Of a DNA stretch of 64,000 bases, positions 34,613-45,958 are shown one piece after another. Origin of the DNA: Marasmius tenuissimus (lineage: Eukaryota; Basidiomycota; Agaricomycetes; Agaricales; Marasmiaceae); NCBI GenBank assembly GCA_029532415.1, contig JAQOTA010000050.1, positions 4,030,001 to 4,094,000 on the forward strand, in the 5' to 3' direction. Positions within the stretch are counted from its first letter, which is position 1. Every line of letters begins with the position of its first letter. The notes below the pieces were generated by a model. The model searched no databases. It saw only the letters and a list, made by a program, of their open reading frames with translations, and was not told where the DNA came from. A program made the position numbers and the translations under genes.

Positions 34613-36818
34613 CTAGATCTCAGGTGTACTGTCGTATCGCTCCAAGACACTTCCCAACGTCTCATTGACGGCTAAAAGGTCAGCTAAAAGTTCCTCTTCC
34701 TGGGTGTTATCTAAGCCTTCTGGATCAGCTCGTCGAGAGTGGTGGGCAGTCGCGGTTGCCCATTGGATCTGGGAAGAGATGATTTCCCGTGACGAGAGGC
34801 ATCTCGAGTAATATTCCTTGAGGGAGTAGAGTTTGAGTCAACGAGGTATCAACTTCCGTCTAGTATTCTACCGACCTTGAGAAATGACCTCCATTTTCGT
34901 TTCTCCTCTGGAGCTTCGGGGACGGGGGCCGACAACGCTTGTGCCAAGGATATAGCGCTGCTTCTCCCAATTTCACACTCCTCGAACATCCGTTTCATAT
35001 CCTCTTGCATCGATATTATCGGGGGAGACGCAGAGCGTTGCCTCGGCGACTCGGAGTCTGAGGTGTTGGGATCCTGTAATGAAAGCTTTCCCACAAGTAC
35101 TGAAACATCCTCTTCCTCCTCCACGTTCAGGGAAGGGCCCGAAGGAGAGGAAGAAGGGTAGATATCTGAAGGTGGGGGTGAATGTTCTGGAGACTCCTCA
35201 AGCCTGGGCACTGGGTCTCGATACCCTGCCTCGCCCATAACGTTGTGCTATTTGCGACTCGGACTCAGAGGAAACACCTGGTTGATTAAATGGAGAAACT
35301 CACCTGTCGTTCTCTTCTTTCCGTTCGGCCTATGTGTTTCTTGGTGTCTGAACCCAGCTCAAAGGAATCCATTAAGTCATCGACGGATTTAGAATCATAC
35401 GTAGAACGTCGGAGGTTATTCCAAATTTCTTCGGTGAAATTATCGTTCCAGTCGGGGGCAGGCTCCATCGTCCCAAGGGTATCTAGGTCTACGAGCAGAG
35501 CCAATACGTCTCCCGCACTGAGACGCGACGAAGGGTCTGCATTCCAACAAGCCTCCATGATCATCCAGATTCCGTCGTGCAAATCCACTTCATCCGTGGG
35601 ACGTGTTGGACGTGCGCCCTGCAAGACATGGAGCACGACAGCCGCATCATTTGGTAGCTCAAAGAACGGAACATGCCCCGCAAAAATCTGGAGATATTTT
35701 AGGTTCAACATTGTCGTCAGACCGGCGCACAACACCGGATCCTTTAGTGCGACGTGCCTCGTAACAAACTCCTCCGTAGGCATAGATATCACTTTGTTCG
35801 GAAGTGCGTGCATTGCCCATAACTAGTTCAGGAGCCAGCCACCTGGCGGTGCCGGCTGGACGAGTCGTGGAGTTCATCGACATCAGTCCATTGGACGCAT
35901 CTGCAACGCGGGACAGTCCGAAGTCGCCTATGCATGCTCGTCGTTCTGGCGTTACGAGTACATTGACCTAGCAAAAGGACTCAGGAAGTATCAGGAGGCC
36001 GTGCTAGAAGTTTACTTACGCCTTTCAAATCACCATGAACGACCTTTTTGCTATGCAAATATGCCAGCCCGGCTGCAATGTCGTATGCCTAAAAAAGCTC
36101 AGGAGGGTGTCATCTGTTGATGGAAAATAGCGAACATTACCAGGGAGTGACGCGGGACATCATCAGGATCGCTGGCCTTCATGAACTGGACCAGATTTCC
36201 TCTCTCCATCCAAGGAGACACCAAACAGAATTTCCGCCGGCTATTGTCGAGATAGTATATTCCCAAGAAAGGTAGCAAGTTTGGATGCTTCAGTTGCTTC
36301 CAAACAATTGCCTCTCGCAGATAATCCTACTTGAAACTTGGTCTTTGACCACAGGGATCTGGTGAACGTTGCACACTTACTTTGAGTAGTTGCTGGACAT
36401 CGGAGGCGAGATAGACCTTGACCACTTTAAGGCATACGACCTCATGTGAGTCTCCTATGAGCCCTTTCCAAACATCTCCGAAGGCGCCGCCCGCAACAGG
36501 ATGGTCGCCAAGTTGTCGTACGTTTCGCAGCGCAAGGCATTTGGGATGCAGTCCCGAAGTTTTGACGAGTCGTAGAATCGTGACCAGAATGGAGGAACGT
36601 AGTTTCTGAGAGACTTTGGGGTGATCGACAAGCTACCGACCAAAGAAAAGATCCTTCACTAATCCGTAGTAAGAGCAGGCTAATGATCTTAGACTTACGA
36701 GCTGCAGTAAGTCGAGCCAACTTTGTGCGTCATCTCCCGTCTGCTGAAGAAGGCCACTATATTGCGAGTCGTTGTATAGAATCTGCTGTAACCGGCGTAT
36801 CTCCTCGTCAACCTCCAT
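34613..36818 (-). CDS. Protein kinase spliced to a C-terminal GAT-like domain (possible fusion)
   Basis: Residues ~1-110 are the helical N-terminus seen in many basidiomycete kinases (AQSWLDLLQL, QKLRSSILVTILRLVK). The kinase domain follows: glycine loop AGGAFGDVWKG, Lys in VVCLKVVK, catalytic loop VVHGDLKGVN (HGD instead of HRD), GDFGLSR, WLAPELV, SDIYAYGGVCYE-IFAGHVPF and CWNADPSSRLSA. After RTERRERQ, a GTGAGT donor (intron 35248-35303, 56 nt) leads in phase to YRDPVPRLEE, VGKLSLQD, DMKRMFEECEIGRSSA. A last exon (34613-34816) gives YYSRCLSSREIISSQIQWAT and EEELLADLLAVNETLG. That tail resembles the GAT domain of fungal LSB5-type VHS-GAT proteins, which bind ubiquitin and act in endocytosis. 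Alternative: two genes, the kinase stopping at 35286 and a GAT protein starting at 35238, only 50 bp apart. Intron 35688-35757 has a GC donor. Confidence 0.72.
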
Positions 36819-37091
36819 CTCTGGCGCGATTAACCTAGAGCGTTCAAGCGTCCTAGACGTCCTAGACGTCCAAGGTTTAGTTTTGCACAGAACCTATTGT
36901 CATTGGTGAAATGACATCAAATCCAGCGTCGATAGCCATTCCGGCAGTAATTAGAACCTGCCGCCGGCTTGACCACCCGGCAAAATTCATTGCGATGCCT
37001 GCCTGCTCTTATCTCTTCTAGGGGCTCGTGTTCCTCACGACTTTCACCGACACTATCCGGACGCTCAGCGCTGGGCCATAGCCAGGGTGGG
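36819..37091. promoter_or_regulatory. Divergent promoter, kinase / UreF, with short tandem repeat
   Basis: A 273-bp region between start codons. At about 36849-36871 there is a tandem CGTCCTAGA-CGTCCTAGA-CGTCC repeat with two GACGTC palindromes, possible bZIP/CRE-type sites (inference). The UreF frame is open upstream to 36969. Confidence 0.4.
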
Positions 37092-37919
37092 ATGACAGCA
37101 GTTGACGACGAAGAGACCTATCTCCTTCTGCTGCTCGCCGACAGCAACCTCCCCACTGGCTCGTTCGTAGCCTCGGCCGGGTTAGAGTCTTATCTCACCC
37201 ATGCCTTCAAGTCTACAATAACCTTTCTGGAGGACAGCATACCCTCCTACGCGAGGAGTGCCCTACCATTCGTCTCGGATGCTCACCGTACTGTCGCCAG
37301 CTATCAATCTCATCCCTGCAGCGAAGATGAAATCCTGGAAACGCTCACAAGCCTCGATAGCCTTTATGAAACGATGACCCTCAATCACGTCGCACGACGG
37401 GCCTCTCGATCCCAGGGGGTCGCATTGCTCACTCTCTACTCGAAGGCTTTCTCACATAGGGCAAAAGACGACCCCATGCCCTCATTGGTCGCTCGATACA
37501 AGCTCCTAATTAGGCGAGAAGACACCCATGGACATCTCCCGGTCTGCTGGGGGATCCTGACCGCTGCCCTCGGGCTAACTTTAGGTGTGTTCAGCTCCAT
37601 TCGGTGTGTTTCAACCTCCTGAAGAGTTTGTCTAGCTCGCTCGCAATATCTTCACATATTCCTCCACGCGCGCAGCCTCCTCTCCGCTTCCGTTCGTCTC
37701 AACGACATTGGGCCATACAACGCTCAGCACCTACTTCTGTACACGGCGCGCCCCATGATTGCAGCCGCTGTTACGGAGTGCGAAAATTTGTATACTGGAA
37801 CCCTGGATGACCTCACCGAAGAAGATGAGGATGAGAAGGGCCCTGCGAATACCTGGCCACTAGGAGAGATTTTAGCCACCAGACATGATCTCCAACACTC
37901 GCGCATATTCAACAGCTAG
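37092..37919 (+). CDS. ureF: Urease accessory protein UreF
   Basis: UreF works with UreD/UreH and the GTPase UreG to load nickel into urease in the cytosol. Exons 37092-37584 and 37636-37919 join in phase to 258 residues. Family marks: LLLLLADSNLPTGSFVASAG at residues ~9-28, the all-helical core with SLYETMTLNHVARRASRSQG and ARYKLLIRREDTHGHLPVCWG, then SVRLNDIGPYNAQHLLLY and the end motif ATRHDLQHSRIFNS. This implies the organism has a urease. An in-frame ATG at 36969 would add 41 Ser/Arg-rich residues; 37092 was taken because the conserved region starts just after it. Confidence 0.93.
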
Positions 37920-38294
37920 AGATCCACATATCGAGCACGCAAACGTTGAGGGATCAGTGAGATTCCTATTAGCACGTAATGTTCGGACATCCTCGTGCAT
38001 CCCTCGTGCTATTGGCCACGGGGAACTTGCTGAAGGGGGCCGGAGGACGGGCATTATCATCAGCTTCAAGCCTGGAGGTAGACTTATCTGGGGGCGTAGT
38101 CCGTAGCCTATGAACGCGATGTGCGACAACAACCAATGGAATACTGCTCTCTCCATCTCCCTTCTTCCATATCCCGTAACCGGGATCTCAGACTGAATGA
38201 TTGCAAGCCTGGGTCGGCGAGGGTAAGATCACCGTTATTTCTGTGGTACATACTACAATTCGATGTGCCATGTCGTCACAATCCTTCAACCGGT
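37920..38294. other. Convergent 3' region, UreF / eIF3f
   Basis: The 375 bp lie between two facing stop codons. The 94-codon minus-strand frame here is antisense to the end of UreF and has no domain. Nothing else seen. Confidence 0.45.
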
Positions 38295-39333
38295 CTACGA
38301 TGTTACAAGGGCCAGCCGCGACGATACCTCTGCCTGAGAGCGCACCAAGTTCGAGAGATACGAGAACGTGAGCGTATCCTGCAGCCTTGAGGTAAATCCT
38401 CCCTTTTCCAAATCGTCCGTGCTCGTGCCAAGGGTATCCATGAGGTACCTCCCGAGTGCTGGGTCTCCTTTGACCTCGCCTGAAAGCACCGATCGAACAT
38501 AGCCAAGAACGCGGTCCAACATTTCGGACACATTCTGCAGTGATGACTCGAGCGATTCTAGCTCAGAAATGGGTTGAGAGGAAATAGAAGAAGGAAGCTG
38601 AGCGGTCGATGTGAGGAGATCTACGCCGCTTCTTTCGAATTGGAGGTGAACCGGTATGGGTACGAAAACACAGTTTTCAGGTTTAGGGAAGACACCGACT
38701 GGGGAACTTGAAGGGAAAAAAGATGCAATCAGGTCAGTTCAAAAAGTTCAATCGATCTAATCGACTGGGTAACTCACCTAACATATCCTTTCACTCCGGC
38801 TTGAGAGCCTTCTTCCAGCCCCGTACTCAAGTTAACGTGGACAGCCATGTTCGGCGTTGTTTCCTGACCGTAAAAATTCTGAATCAACGCGGAATACGTG
38901 TTGAGATTCCCTTCTCCTCCAGTAGAGTACCATCCAACGATGACATCTTTGGGGTGGACCTTGGTGTGTAGCTCGTACATGGTTCGATGGTATTCCATAT
39001 CGACAGCGACCTGTTCAGAGTTTTCGCTGTGTAAAACGGCGAAAGAACTGTGAACATGAATTTCGTTTTCACTTGTGGAGGAATCCGAGGAAGAGGTGGT
39101 TCGTGTGCCCAGAAGGGTACCTATTACACGGGGCTGGTCATCTTTTCGTCGCAGGTAGTGATCGAGGATGGAGAAGAGAGCAACGGGGTGGATAGTAATG
39201 CTGGTGGGCGTTCGGCTACAAGCACGTCAGCTACAGTGAACATATTTTTTCCAAGGGCATATACACACGGAGTATTTTGGGTTGTGGAAGGCGTCTGAAT
39301 ATGTATTGCCGACGATGGTAGTCCCAAAGGCAT
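38295..39333 (-). CDS. eIF3f: Eukaryotic translation initiation factor 3 subunit F (MPN domain)
   Basis: MPN-domain scaffold subunit of eIF3, which recruits the 40S ribosome to mRNA in the cytosol. Exons 39269-39333, 38778-39215 and 38295-38706 join in phase to 304 residues. MPN core (~25-160): TSITIHPVALFSILDHYLRR, RVIGTLLGTR, then EIHVHSSFAVLHSE, VDMEYHRTMYELHTKVHPKD and VIVGWYSTGGEGNLNTYSA. The JAMM metal ligands are not complete, as expected for the non-catalytic eIF3f. The C-terminal helix bundle has QNVSEMLDRVLGYVRSVLSG and FSYLSNLVRSQAEVSSRLAL. The first exon ends within the less conserved N-terminus (MPLGLPSSAIHIQTP). Confidence 0.94.
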
Positions 39334-40094
39334 TTTGGCGATGGAGGTGAAAAGTGAGCACACTGAGCGGCGATTGCCGCGCGACCCAAATGCCATCAAA
39401 AATTTTTGACGTTGATACCATACATACAACAGTGCATTCTCAGTCCACCAGAATGAAAACTCGTGTCATGTTGGGATAGTCAGAGAACTGGGTCAATGAT
39501 CTTCTACGAATAACATTCTATTCATTCATGTAACAAAACGAAGCCACGCTCGTCGTTCGAGGGTGCAATTCGAACCTGATGAGCGGCTCTCGAGAGCAGA
39601 GCCCCAGGCTAACCTCTCATCACTGACGTACAAATGTTCAAATGGCCCGTCACTGTCGGGCGAAGGAGAAATCAGTTGGGGAAAGCAGAGACAGAGACCT
39701 GGTAGAACGAAATAAGCAACACGTCTGAGCAGCGGTCGAAAGGATGAGAAGCAGTCAGATCTGGCCTATGTCACGTCTACATTCCAGTCGAGAGATAAAC
39801 CAAATGCTGGATTGGTTACACTCCTCAACAAAACGTTCAGGGTACTTTGAACTTGTACCACCACGACAAATGCATCATGGAGATAGGAATGGAGCTCGTA
39901 ACGAGGCTGCTCACCTCAGAAACTCACAAGTTCTCGTCAGAGCTTCCAGCCGACCGGTTTGCAGCTTAATTTGGGAGGTTTCGTATCTTCAAGCGAGGGA
40001 ATTGAGGAGTGTGTCAAATTATGTGATTATGCGTGCACAAGTAGGTGTAGATGTATAGAAACACAGTGAGGAGCTGGAGGACGTGGAGCCTCTT
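39334..40094. other. Intergenic, eIF3f promoter / TOM7 3' flank
   Basis: No gene is supported in 760 bp. At 39550-39630 there is a GGTTCGAAT element (minus strand) and a strong hairpin around GGCTCT-CGAGAGC-AGAGCC (39585-39603), tRNA-like at first sight but without a foldable cloverleaf. The 104-codon plus-strand frame at 39744-40058 has no domain. Confidence 0.4.
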
Positions 40095-40405
40095 TTATGC
40101 CAATGGGCTAATCAACCTGGAAGACGTGTCAATCACAGTGAAATAAATTCGACAAGAAGGGCACGCACTTGATGAGGGATGGCTGGGGGTTACTCCTTGT
40201 GAAACCGACGTATATGATAAGAGGTATCCAGCCATAGTGCATGACGGTCTAGAAAGTGGAATGAGAGCAAGTTGGGCTTCACTATGGAAGAGACTCACCC
40301 GGGTGACATCCACAACCTTAGCAATTCTTTCCTAGGAGTAAGGGTGAGTTACAGCCAAAGCTTTGCGAGGCCAGTAGCACATACTTTGGTGTCTTCTGAA
40401 GGCAT
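40095..40405 (-). CDS. TOM7: Mitochondrial import receptor subunit TOM7
   Basis: Small tail-anchored-like subunit of the outer-membrane TOM translocase that helps assemble and stabilise the complex. Four tiny exons (40385-40405, 40299-40331, 40169-40248, 40095-40116) join in phase to 51 residues: MPSEDTK, ERIAKVVDVTR, TVMHYGWIPLIIYVGFTRSN, PQPSLIKLISPLA. The membrane segment with HYGWIP and the GFTRSNP-x-PSLI motif plus the LISPLA end are diagnostic. Three introns interrupt a 156-nt coding sequence, and no single frame holds the protein, so automated ORF scans would miss it. Confidence 0.93.
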
Positions 40406-40640
40406 GGTGGTGGTTGTGTAAAGAGCTTTGTCTGTCGAACCCCGAGCCGTTCCATGCTCCTCCGGCCGGCATCCCGGAGTCACGAATAATGACCGGTCCG
40501 GATATTGAACCTCATCCAACCAGATTTTCTCAATCCATCCGCATTCATTACGCCCACAACGCTCAAACCTACTCTAGATACCTCAGGGGATTCCAAATTT
40601 ATTATTGAGCGGTTTAAAAATTGGTACGAGTCTCATCGTT

Positions 40641-42249
40641 ATGGCGAAAGGCAAGGAGAAAGCTGGACCCACTACCAGGTGTGCAATCATGGTCTCCTTC
40701 CTAATTTGAAATTAACATCCCTTACTTCTGCCTATAATTTAGGACACGAAAGCGAGCCCGTGAAGAATCAATACCCTTCGATGACGAGACCAACGCAGTA
40801 GCAGGTCCGTCGAGGTCAAGGTCCAGGAGCGTTGCGACAACAGATTCCCCTACCCCTGATGCACAACCTGTACCTAAAAAATGTGGGTTCTGTACAAGCT
40901 CTCATATCTTTGAATTGCTCAAATGCTCTGTCAACTAGCTAGACATCGTGCGGAGACCCGAGAATGTCCTATTTGCCATGAGCCAATACCCCTTCGCCTC
41001 CTTGGAAAGCATGCAGAACTCGAGTCTAGCCGTGTACAAGACATCATGAACACTGTTGGTTCAACGGAACCGTTAACCACTACCTCGGGCTTCGATCTTG
41101 GCTTCTACGTCCCCTTAGAAGAAACTCTTTCAAGTACGAGCACCCGAAGATCAGCTGCACGCGCCCGGCAAACAATCCATACTGGTGTCGGAGGTTCGAC
41201 TTCAACGACCACCAAGACGATTCAGGCTATCAAGCGAAATCGTAAACAACGCCATGTGAAGCTCCGGGAAATGACCAGAGACGAGGAGGAAGGGTCCACG
41301 GGCTTAATTGGAGGTGGAAGGGGAGGAGAAATCGTTTGCCCTGTGTGTTTAATATCGGTGGGAGGCGATCAAGATATCATCGACGCTCATGTCGATGCGT
41401 GCCTGGCACACGAAGCCGGAAGGCTGGCGGAGGAGAGAGAGCGACAGTCGATAATCGACCAAGAAGTTGCTAGTGGGAGCGGGCTGGGGGACGATGACAT
41501 GATGGTCGACGTAGATGGTGAGGCTGTCGGGTACATTGGTGATGTTCGAGGTGAGTTGGAGGTTCGCGACGAATGTTCCTCCATGTTGATCTGGTTCCAA
41601 GGTACTGGCTTTCATACGCGAGATAGGAATGCCCAGGACGTGGACGATGAAGTCGACGTTGATGGTGACGATGCTGTAGTATACGGCGATGCTCAATTCA
41701 CCGAAGGTGACATACTTCCCCTACCTGAGCACAATTCACGGCTGCCTGAAGAAGTTGAGGGAGTGCGCGATGGTGTAGCCGAGGACCAACAGCCTTCGGA
41801 TACGACTCTCCGCGACTTGGTCGCTGAAGGAAAAATTCTGAAGAAAGTCTCTGAGGTCGACGACACACACCTGAAAGCTAGGATGGACGAAATCATGGGT
41901 TTAGGCGAAGCTGATAAGATGGATCTTGCCATCCTCGCTGCACGCAGAAAAGGAAACTCCTCTGCATTGATTGCTGCTCTTGAGAACAAAATCACACAGC
42001 TGGTATGTTCTCCGTATTACCGCGTTCTCAATTCTGATCTAGCAAGGACAGGAATCCACCCGTGTGGCGTCATCAACCTCCCTTCTGTGCCGAATATGTA
42101 TCGATCCTTACAACGAACCCACCGTGTCTACCGGTTGCTGGCACACATGCTGTCGAGATTGTTGGCTGCGATGCCTTGGATCTACCAAGTTATGTCCTAT
42201 CTGTAAACGGATAACAGCAGCTACGGACCTGCGACGGGTTTATTTATGA
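40641..42249 (+). CDS. RNF220-like RING E3 ubiquitin ligase
   Basis: Five exons (40641-40678, 40743-40882, 40939-41550, 41602-42002, 42043-42249) join in phase to 465 residues. The N-terminus is basic (TRTRKRARE, nuclear-signal-like). A first Cys-rich finger (ECPICHEPIPLRLLGKH, ~68) and a second (VCPVCLISVGGDQDIIDAH, ~200) fit the RNF220 middle domain. The C-terminal RING is CRIC-x11-C-x-H-x2-C-x2-C-x10-CPIC (LCRICIDPYNEP, CWHTCCRDCWLRCLG, LCPICKRIT), ending DLRRVYL, as in the RNF220/SINT1-type family. It should transfer ubiquitin with an E2; the substrate is unknown. A long acidic Asp/Glu-rich region (41480-41800) separates the two parts. The start is set by the first ATG of the spliced frame, upstream of a 38-nt exon. 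Confidence 0.85.
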
Positions 42250-43511
42250 GATGAGTTACTTAGAGGAGTATTGTAGCGATACGTAGTGAATTTGTAGCAT
42301 GAAGTGTAGAGCGACTTATAAACAATCTGCTGATTGCGTTCCTAGCGAGCGTTGCTGTTTTCATTGATCCGTGGGACCTTTCGTTCAAGGCCTTCATTAG
42401 CGCCTGCTTCACTCAGTATCTTCCACCATGTTCGATGACACCAGTCTTCACATTTCTATCATATCCCAGGCCCTTGCCGCTCGCTTGCACAACCCACGTC
42501 GAACCTGAAAGAAAGAAATGAACAGGCCGACGTGCAGTTCTACCTTTCAATTTCTATGCGGACGCGTAAATCTACTACTTAGGTGTGCCAAGGACCTACA
42601 AGACTTGTATTTACGGAATACGCAACTCACTCCTCCATCATCTCAGAGTAGGATCAATCGGCTTCAATCAGATGGTTCAAATAGACCAATTGCCGCTCCA
42701 CTAATCCATATGCACGCTCTTGAAGCTGGACTGAGCTGGACTGCCGAAGAAGAACTTCCAAGACAACTGACGCAAAACAAATCCGGCCAAGACCCGGAGA
42801 AAGTGGAATCGTTCCATCGTCCCAAGAGAGTTATTCAGTATTGCCTGTCGTACGGATCGCTAATTTGCGTCTCCTAATTCAATGTGAGGTCTTTCAACAG
42901 GTGTAGCAGCCAACGGAGCCTTCGAACGAGCGTTCAACAGCAGACCTCATAGTAGGCACCGGTTCTCCAAGTCCGCCATGGTTTCTCGGGACCGGCGTCA
43001 TCCTATTTCTGGAACCTGTATCAACGTCGCCTGAAAGGGTTGGCTGTTTTGTGGAGCTTCTTTTGCGCTCGGCGAGTGCGAAAAGCGGTTGTCCAAGAAC
43101 TTTCATCATGTGTAACTCCCGCTGCCGCCCGTGGGTACGTCGCACGGAGAATTGAGCAAGTATTCTTGAGGCCGGGCTGTCTTCGATTTATGTCTCTTTC
43201 AACTGACAAATACGTTTCTCAGAGCAACGTCCAGGAAGAAAACTGAACGAGCCAAAGCTGTCAGGACGTCGGTTACGTCGACCCCGCATTCACCCCAAAA
43301 TCATGATGAAACAGTTCCCCACTTCCGGAGCCCCTCATCTCCCCGCCAAGAATATTTCATTGCGTAGGACTCGGAGCAGATACCGCCTGTGGATTTGGCG
43401 CTGTATAAAAGCAATCGCTTCACGAAAATGGGGTCGTAACTTCTCGTTCTTGCCCCCTGACTCCCACGGCGCTTAGGCTATCTGGCCCTCTAGCATTCGA
43501 GACTTTGAAGA
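42250..43511. other. 1.26-kb intergenic region, promoter side of the first sugar transporter
   Basis: No gene is supported. The 119-codon frame at 42518-42877 has no domain. CCCCGC at 43341-43346 matches the CreA/Mig1-type site, which would suit a sugar-transporter promoter (inference). The proximal part contains the TATA box listed separately. Confidence 0.4.
43404..43410 (+). promoter_or_regulatory. TATA box of the first sugar transporter
   Basis: TATAAAA lies 102-108 bp upstream of the ATG at 43512, a good spacing for a fungal core promoter with a short 5' UTR. Confidence 0.55.
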
Positions 43512-45958
43512 ATGTCGGCGCCCGAGAAGAACTTGGCGTCCTCTCACACGCCCGAGGATAGCTCGACAAACTCTGTGGACTACGAGAAGCGTGCACAAGC
43601 CAGTCATGTCGAAAACACTAATGCTTCGGCGCATCGCAAGCTCGCCAACCCTCTTGCAGGCTTGAACGACAAGCAAATACTCGAGATGGCGGACAAGTTT
43701 GCGAGGGACAACGGGTTGGAGGATATCCAAGAAGTTCTGCGAAAGGGTGCCCTTGTTTCTCGCGATCCCGCACACTTTGAGGGGATCAGCTCACTTACGG
43801 AGGAAGAAAAAGTCGCCCTGAGGAGAGAGTGGACACATAAGGTACGTTTTGCGTTGATGTATTCGATTCCGCTTTAACACTTACCCATCACCAGTGGCAC
43901 CTCCCACGGCAACTTTGGCTGCTCGTCGTGGCCTGTAGTATGGCTGCTGTTGTGCAAGGACAGGATCAGTCTCTCATCAACGGTGCCAACCTTTTCTGGC
44001 CCGAACAATTTGGTGTTGGCGGTAACTCGGACAGTGACGTTTGGATTGTAGGATTGGTGAGTCGACAGTAGACTTCCTCTGGAATTCGGGATCTTATTAC
44101 CCTCTACAGGTCAACGCGGCACCCTATTTCGCCTGTGCTCTTTTTGCTTGCTGGCTCACCGATCCACTGAATCACTTCCTTGGGCGAAAAGGAACTATCC
44201 TCGTCACCTTGATTTTCGCTACTTTCCCTTGTGTCTGGGCGGCTTGCACAAACGTTAGTCTTCGTCTGCTGATGTCTCGGTCTCACCTTAGCGATGGCTC
44301 AATATTCGTTTTTAGAGCTGGCAAAACTTGTTCGCAGCGCGTGTCATTCTGAGTATTGGTATAGGACCTAAAAGCTCGTGAGTGGAGTCTACGCTGTGTT
44401 GGCTGAACCAGCTGTCTTGACCGATTGTTCAGTACCGTCCCAATTTTTGCTGCAGAGTCCGTTCCGCCGGCGATCCGTGGCGCGCTCGTCATGATGGTAT
44501 GAGATATTTGCCTCGAAGCTCTGGCTTACGACTAAAAAACCTTGCTTTATAGTGGCAAATGTGGACAGCATTCGGGATCATGATTGGTTACGTCTGCAAT
44601 CTCATGTTCTACCATGTCAAAGATACAGCCAACATTCGAGGTCTGAACTGGCGACTTATGCTCGGAAGTGGTTGTGTGCCTCCGATCATTGTGTTCGCTC
44701 AGGTTATTTTTGTTCCAGAGGTCAGAAGTCTCGCTCTTCGGTCTATGCTCAGCTTCAACTGACACGCTTATCTGCAGTCGCCTCGTTGGCTTCTCCTCAA
44801 GAATCGACCCCGAGATGCATACAACTCTCTACTGAGGCTTCGACACACTCCCCTCCAAGCCGCTCGTGATCTATTCTACATCTCTGTCGCGTTAGAGGCG
44901 GAGAAGTCTATCCATACGGGCAACAAATACCTCGAGCTTTTTACAAAACCTCGTGTCCGTCGCGCAACCCTCGGTGCTTTCATCGTCATGTTTATGCAGC
45001 AATTCTGTGGTATCAACGTCATTGCATATTTCTCGTATGTTTCTTCCTCTTATGTCCATTCAGAGATCTCATGGATTTCACCTTCGTTCATCTTGTAGCT
45101 CTCAAATCTTCCGTGACGCAGGTCTCGGTGATCTGAGCTCAATCATTGGCTCTTGGGGTTTCGGAATGCTTAACTTTGTGTTCGCCATCCCCGGAATGTT
45201 CACTATTGACACCTTTGGTCGTCGCGCGCTGCTGCTCACCACGTTCCCTATAATGGGATTGTGTCTGTTCTTCACGGGATCGATGTTTTATGTCAATCCC
45301 GAGAACCCAACCGACAAAGGTCGTGTGGCAGGTATCCTGCTTGGGGTTTACCTCTTCTGTATGGCATACTCTCCCGGAGAAGGTCCCGTACCGTTCACGG
45401 TAAGTCTCGTACTCGATTTTGCATGAGATCGGTCTAACCCATACTTCCCTAGTACTCTGCCGAAGCCTTCCCGCTGTATATCCGTCCAGTGGGAATGAGT
45501 TTCGCTACTGCCGTGTGTTGGCTGTTCAACGGCGTTCTCGGTTTGACATGGCCTCCCCTCCAAAAAGCATTCACTATCCAGGGCGCGTTCTACTGGTACG
45601 CCACATGGAACTTTGTTGGCTTTTTGTGAGTCTGCTTCGCGCTATTGACATGAGGATTCTAACTCACCATTTTTCTCGTAGCTTGGCGCTTTGTTTCGTT
45701 CCCGAAACCAAAGCACTTAGTTTGGAGGAGCTCGACCAGGTGTTTGAGATTCCTACGCGACACCATGCCGCCTGGGGCTTACGACAAATCCCCTGGTTCA
45801 TTCAGTCCAAGATCTTCAGAAGAGACGTGCCGAAGGAGGAGCTGTACGAAGTCGACCCAACACTGGAAAAAACTTACGCCCCTAAAGGTAAGCATTATCG
45901 TCTTGACTGGTCAAAAGAATGACATTAACATGGGTTTCTACTAGCTGGTGGGCATTAA
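43512..45958 (+). CDS. MFS sugar/polyol transporter (SP family)
   Basis: Plasma-membrane symporter of the sugar porter family with 12 membrane helices. Several exons (the first 43512-43841) give a protein of about 590 residues. The long cytosolic N-terminus is typical of inositol/polyol-like fungal transporters (NPLAGLNDKQILEMADKFAR, LRREWTHKWHLPRQLW). Family motifs: DQSLINGANLFWPEQFG, LNHFLGRKGTI (GR-x-x-G), GIGPKSSTVPIFAAESVPPA, IRGALVMMWQ, WRLMLGSG, VPESPRWLL, QQFCGINVIAYFSSQIF, DTFGRRALL, AYSPGEGPVPFTYSAEAFPL and VPETKALSLEELDQVF. The last intron (45889-45943) leads to a 15-nt end coding AGGH. The substrate cannot be read from sequence. A second, distantly related transporter lies 3 kb downstream. 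Confidence 0.9.

Noticed and set aside
37872..38156. 94-codon minus-strand frame next to UreF
   Set aside because: Partly antisense to the UreF 3' exon, without a recognised family.
39550..39630. tRNA gene on the minus strand (A-box-like TTAGCCTGG and B-box-like GGTTCGAAT)
   Set aside because: The T-stem does not pair (TCAGG against TGCAC) and no acceptor stem can be formed, so no cloverleaf.
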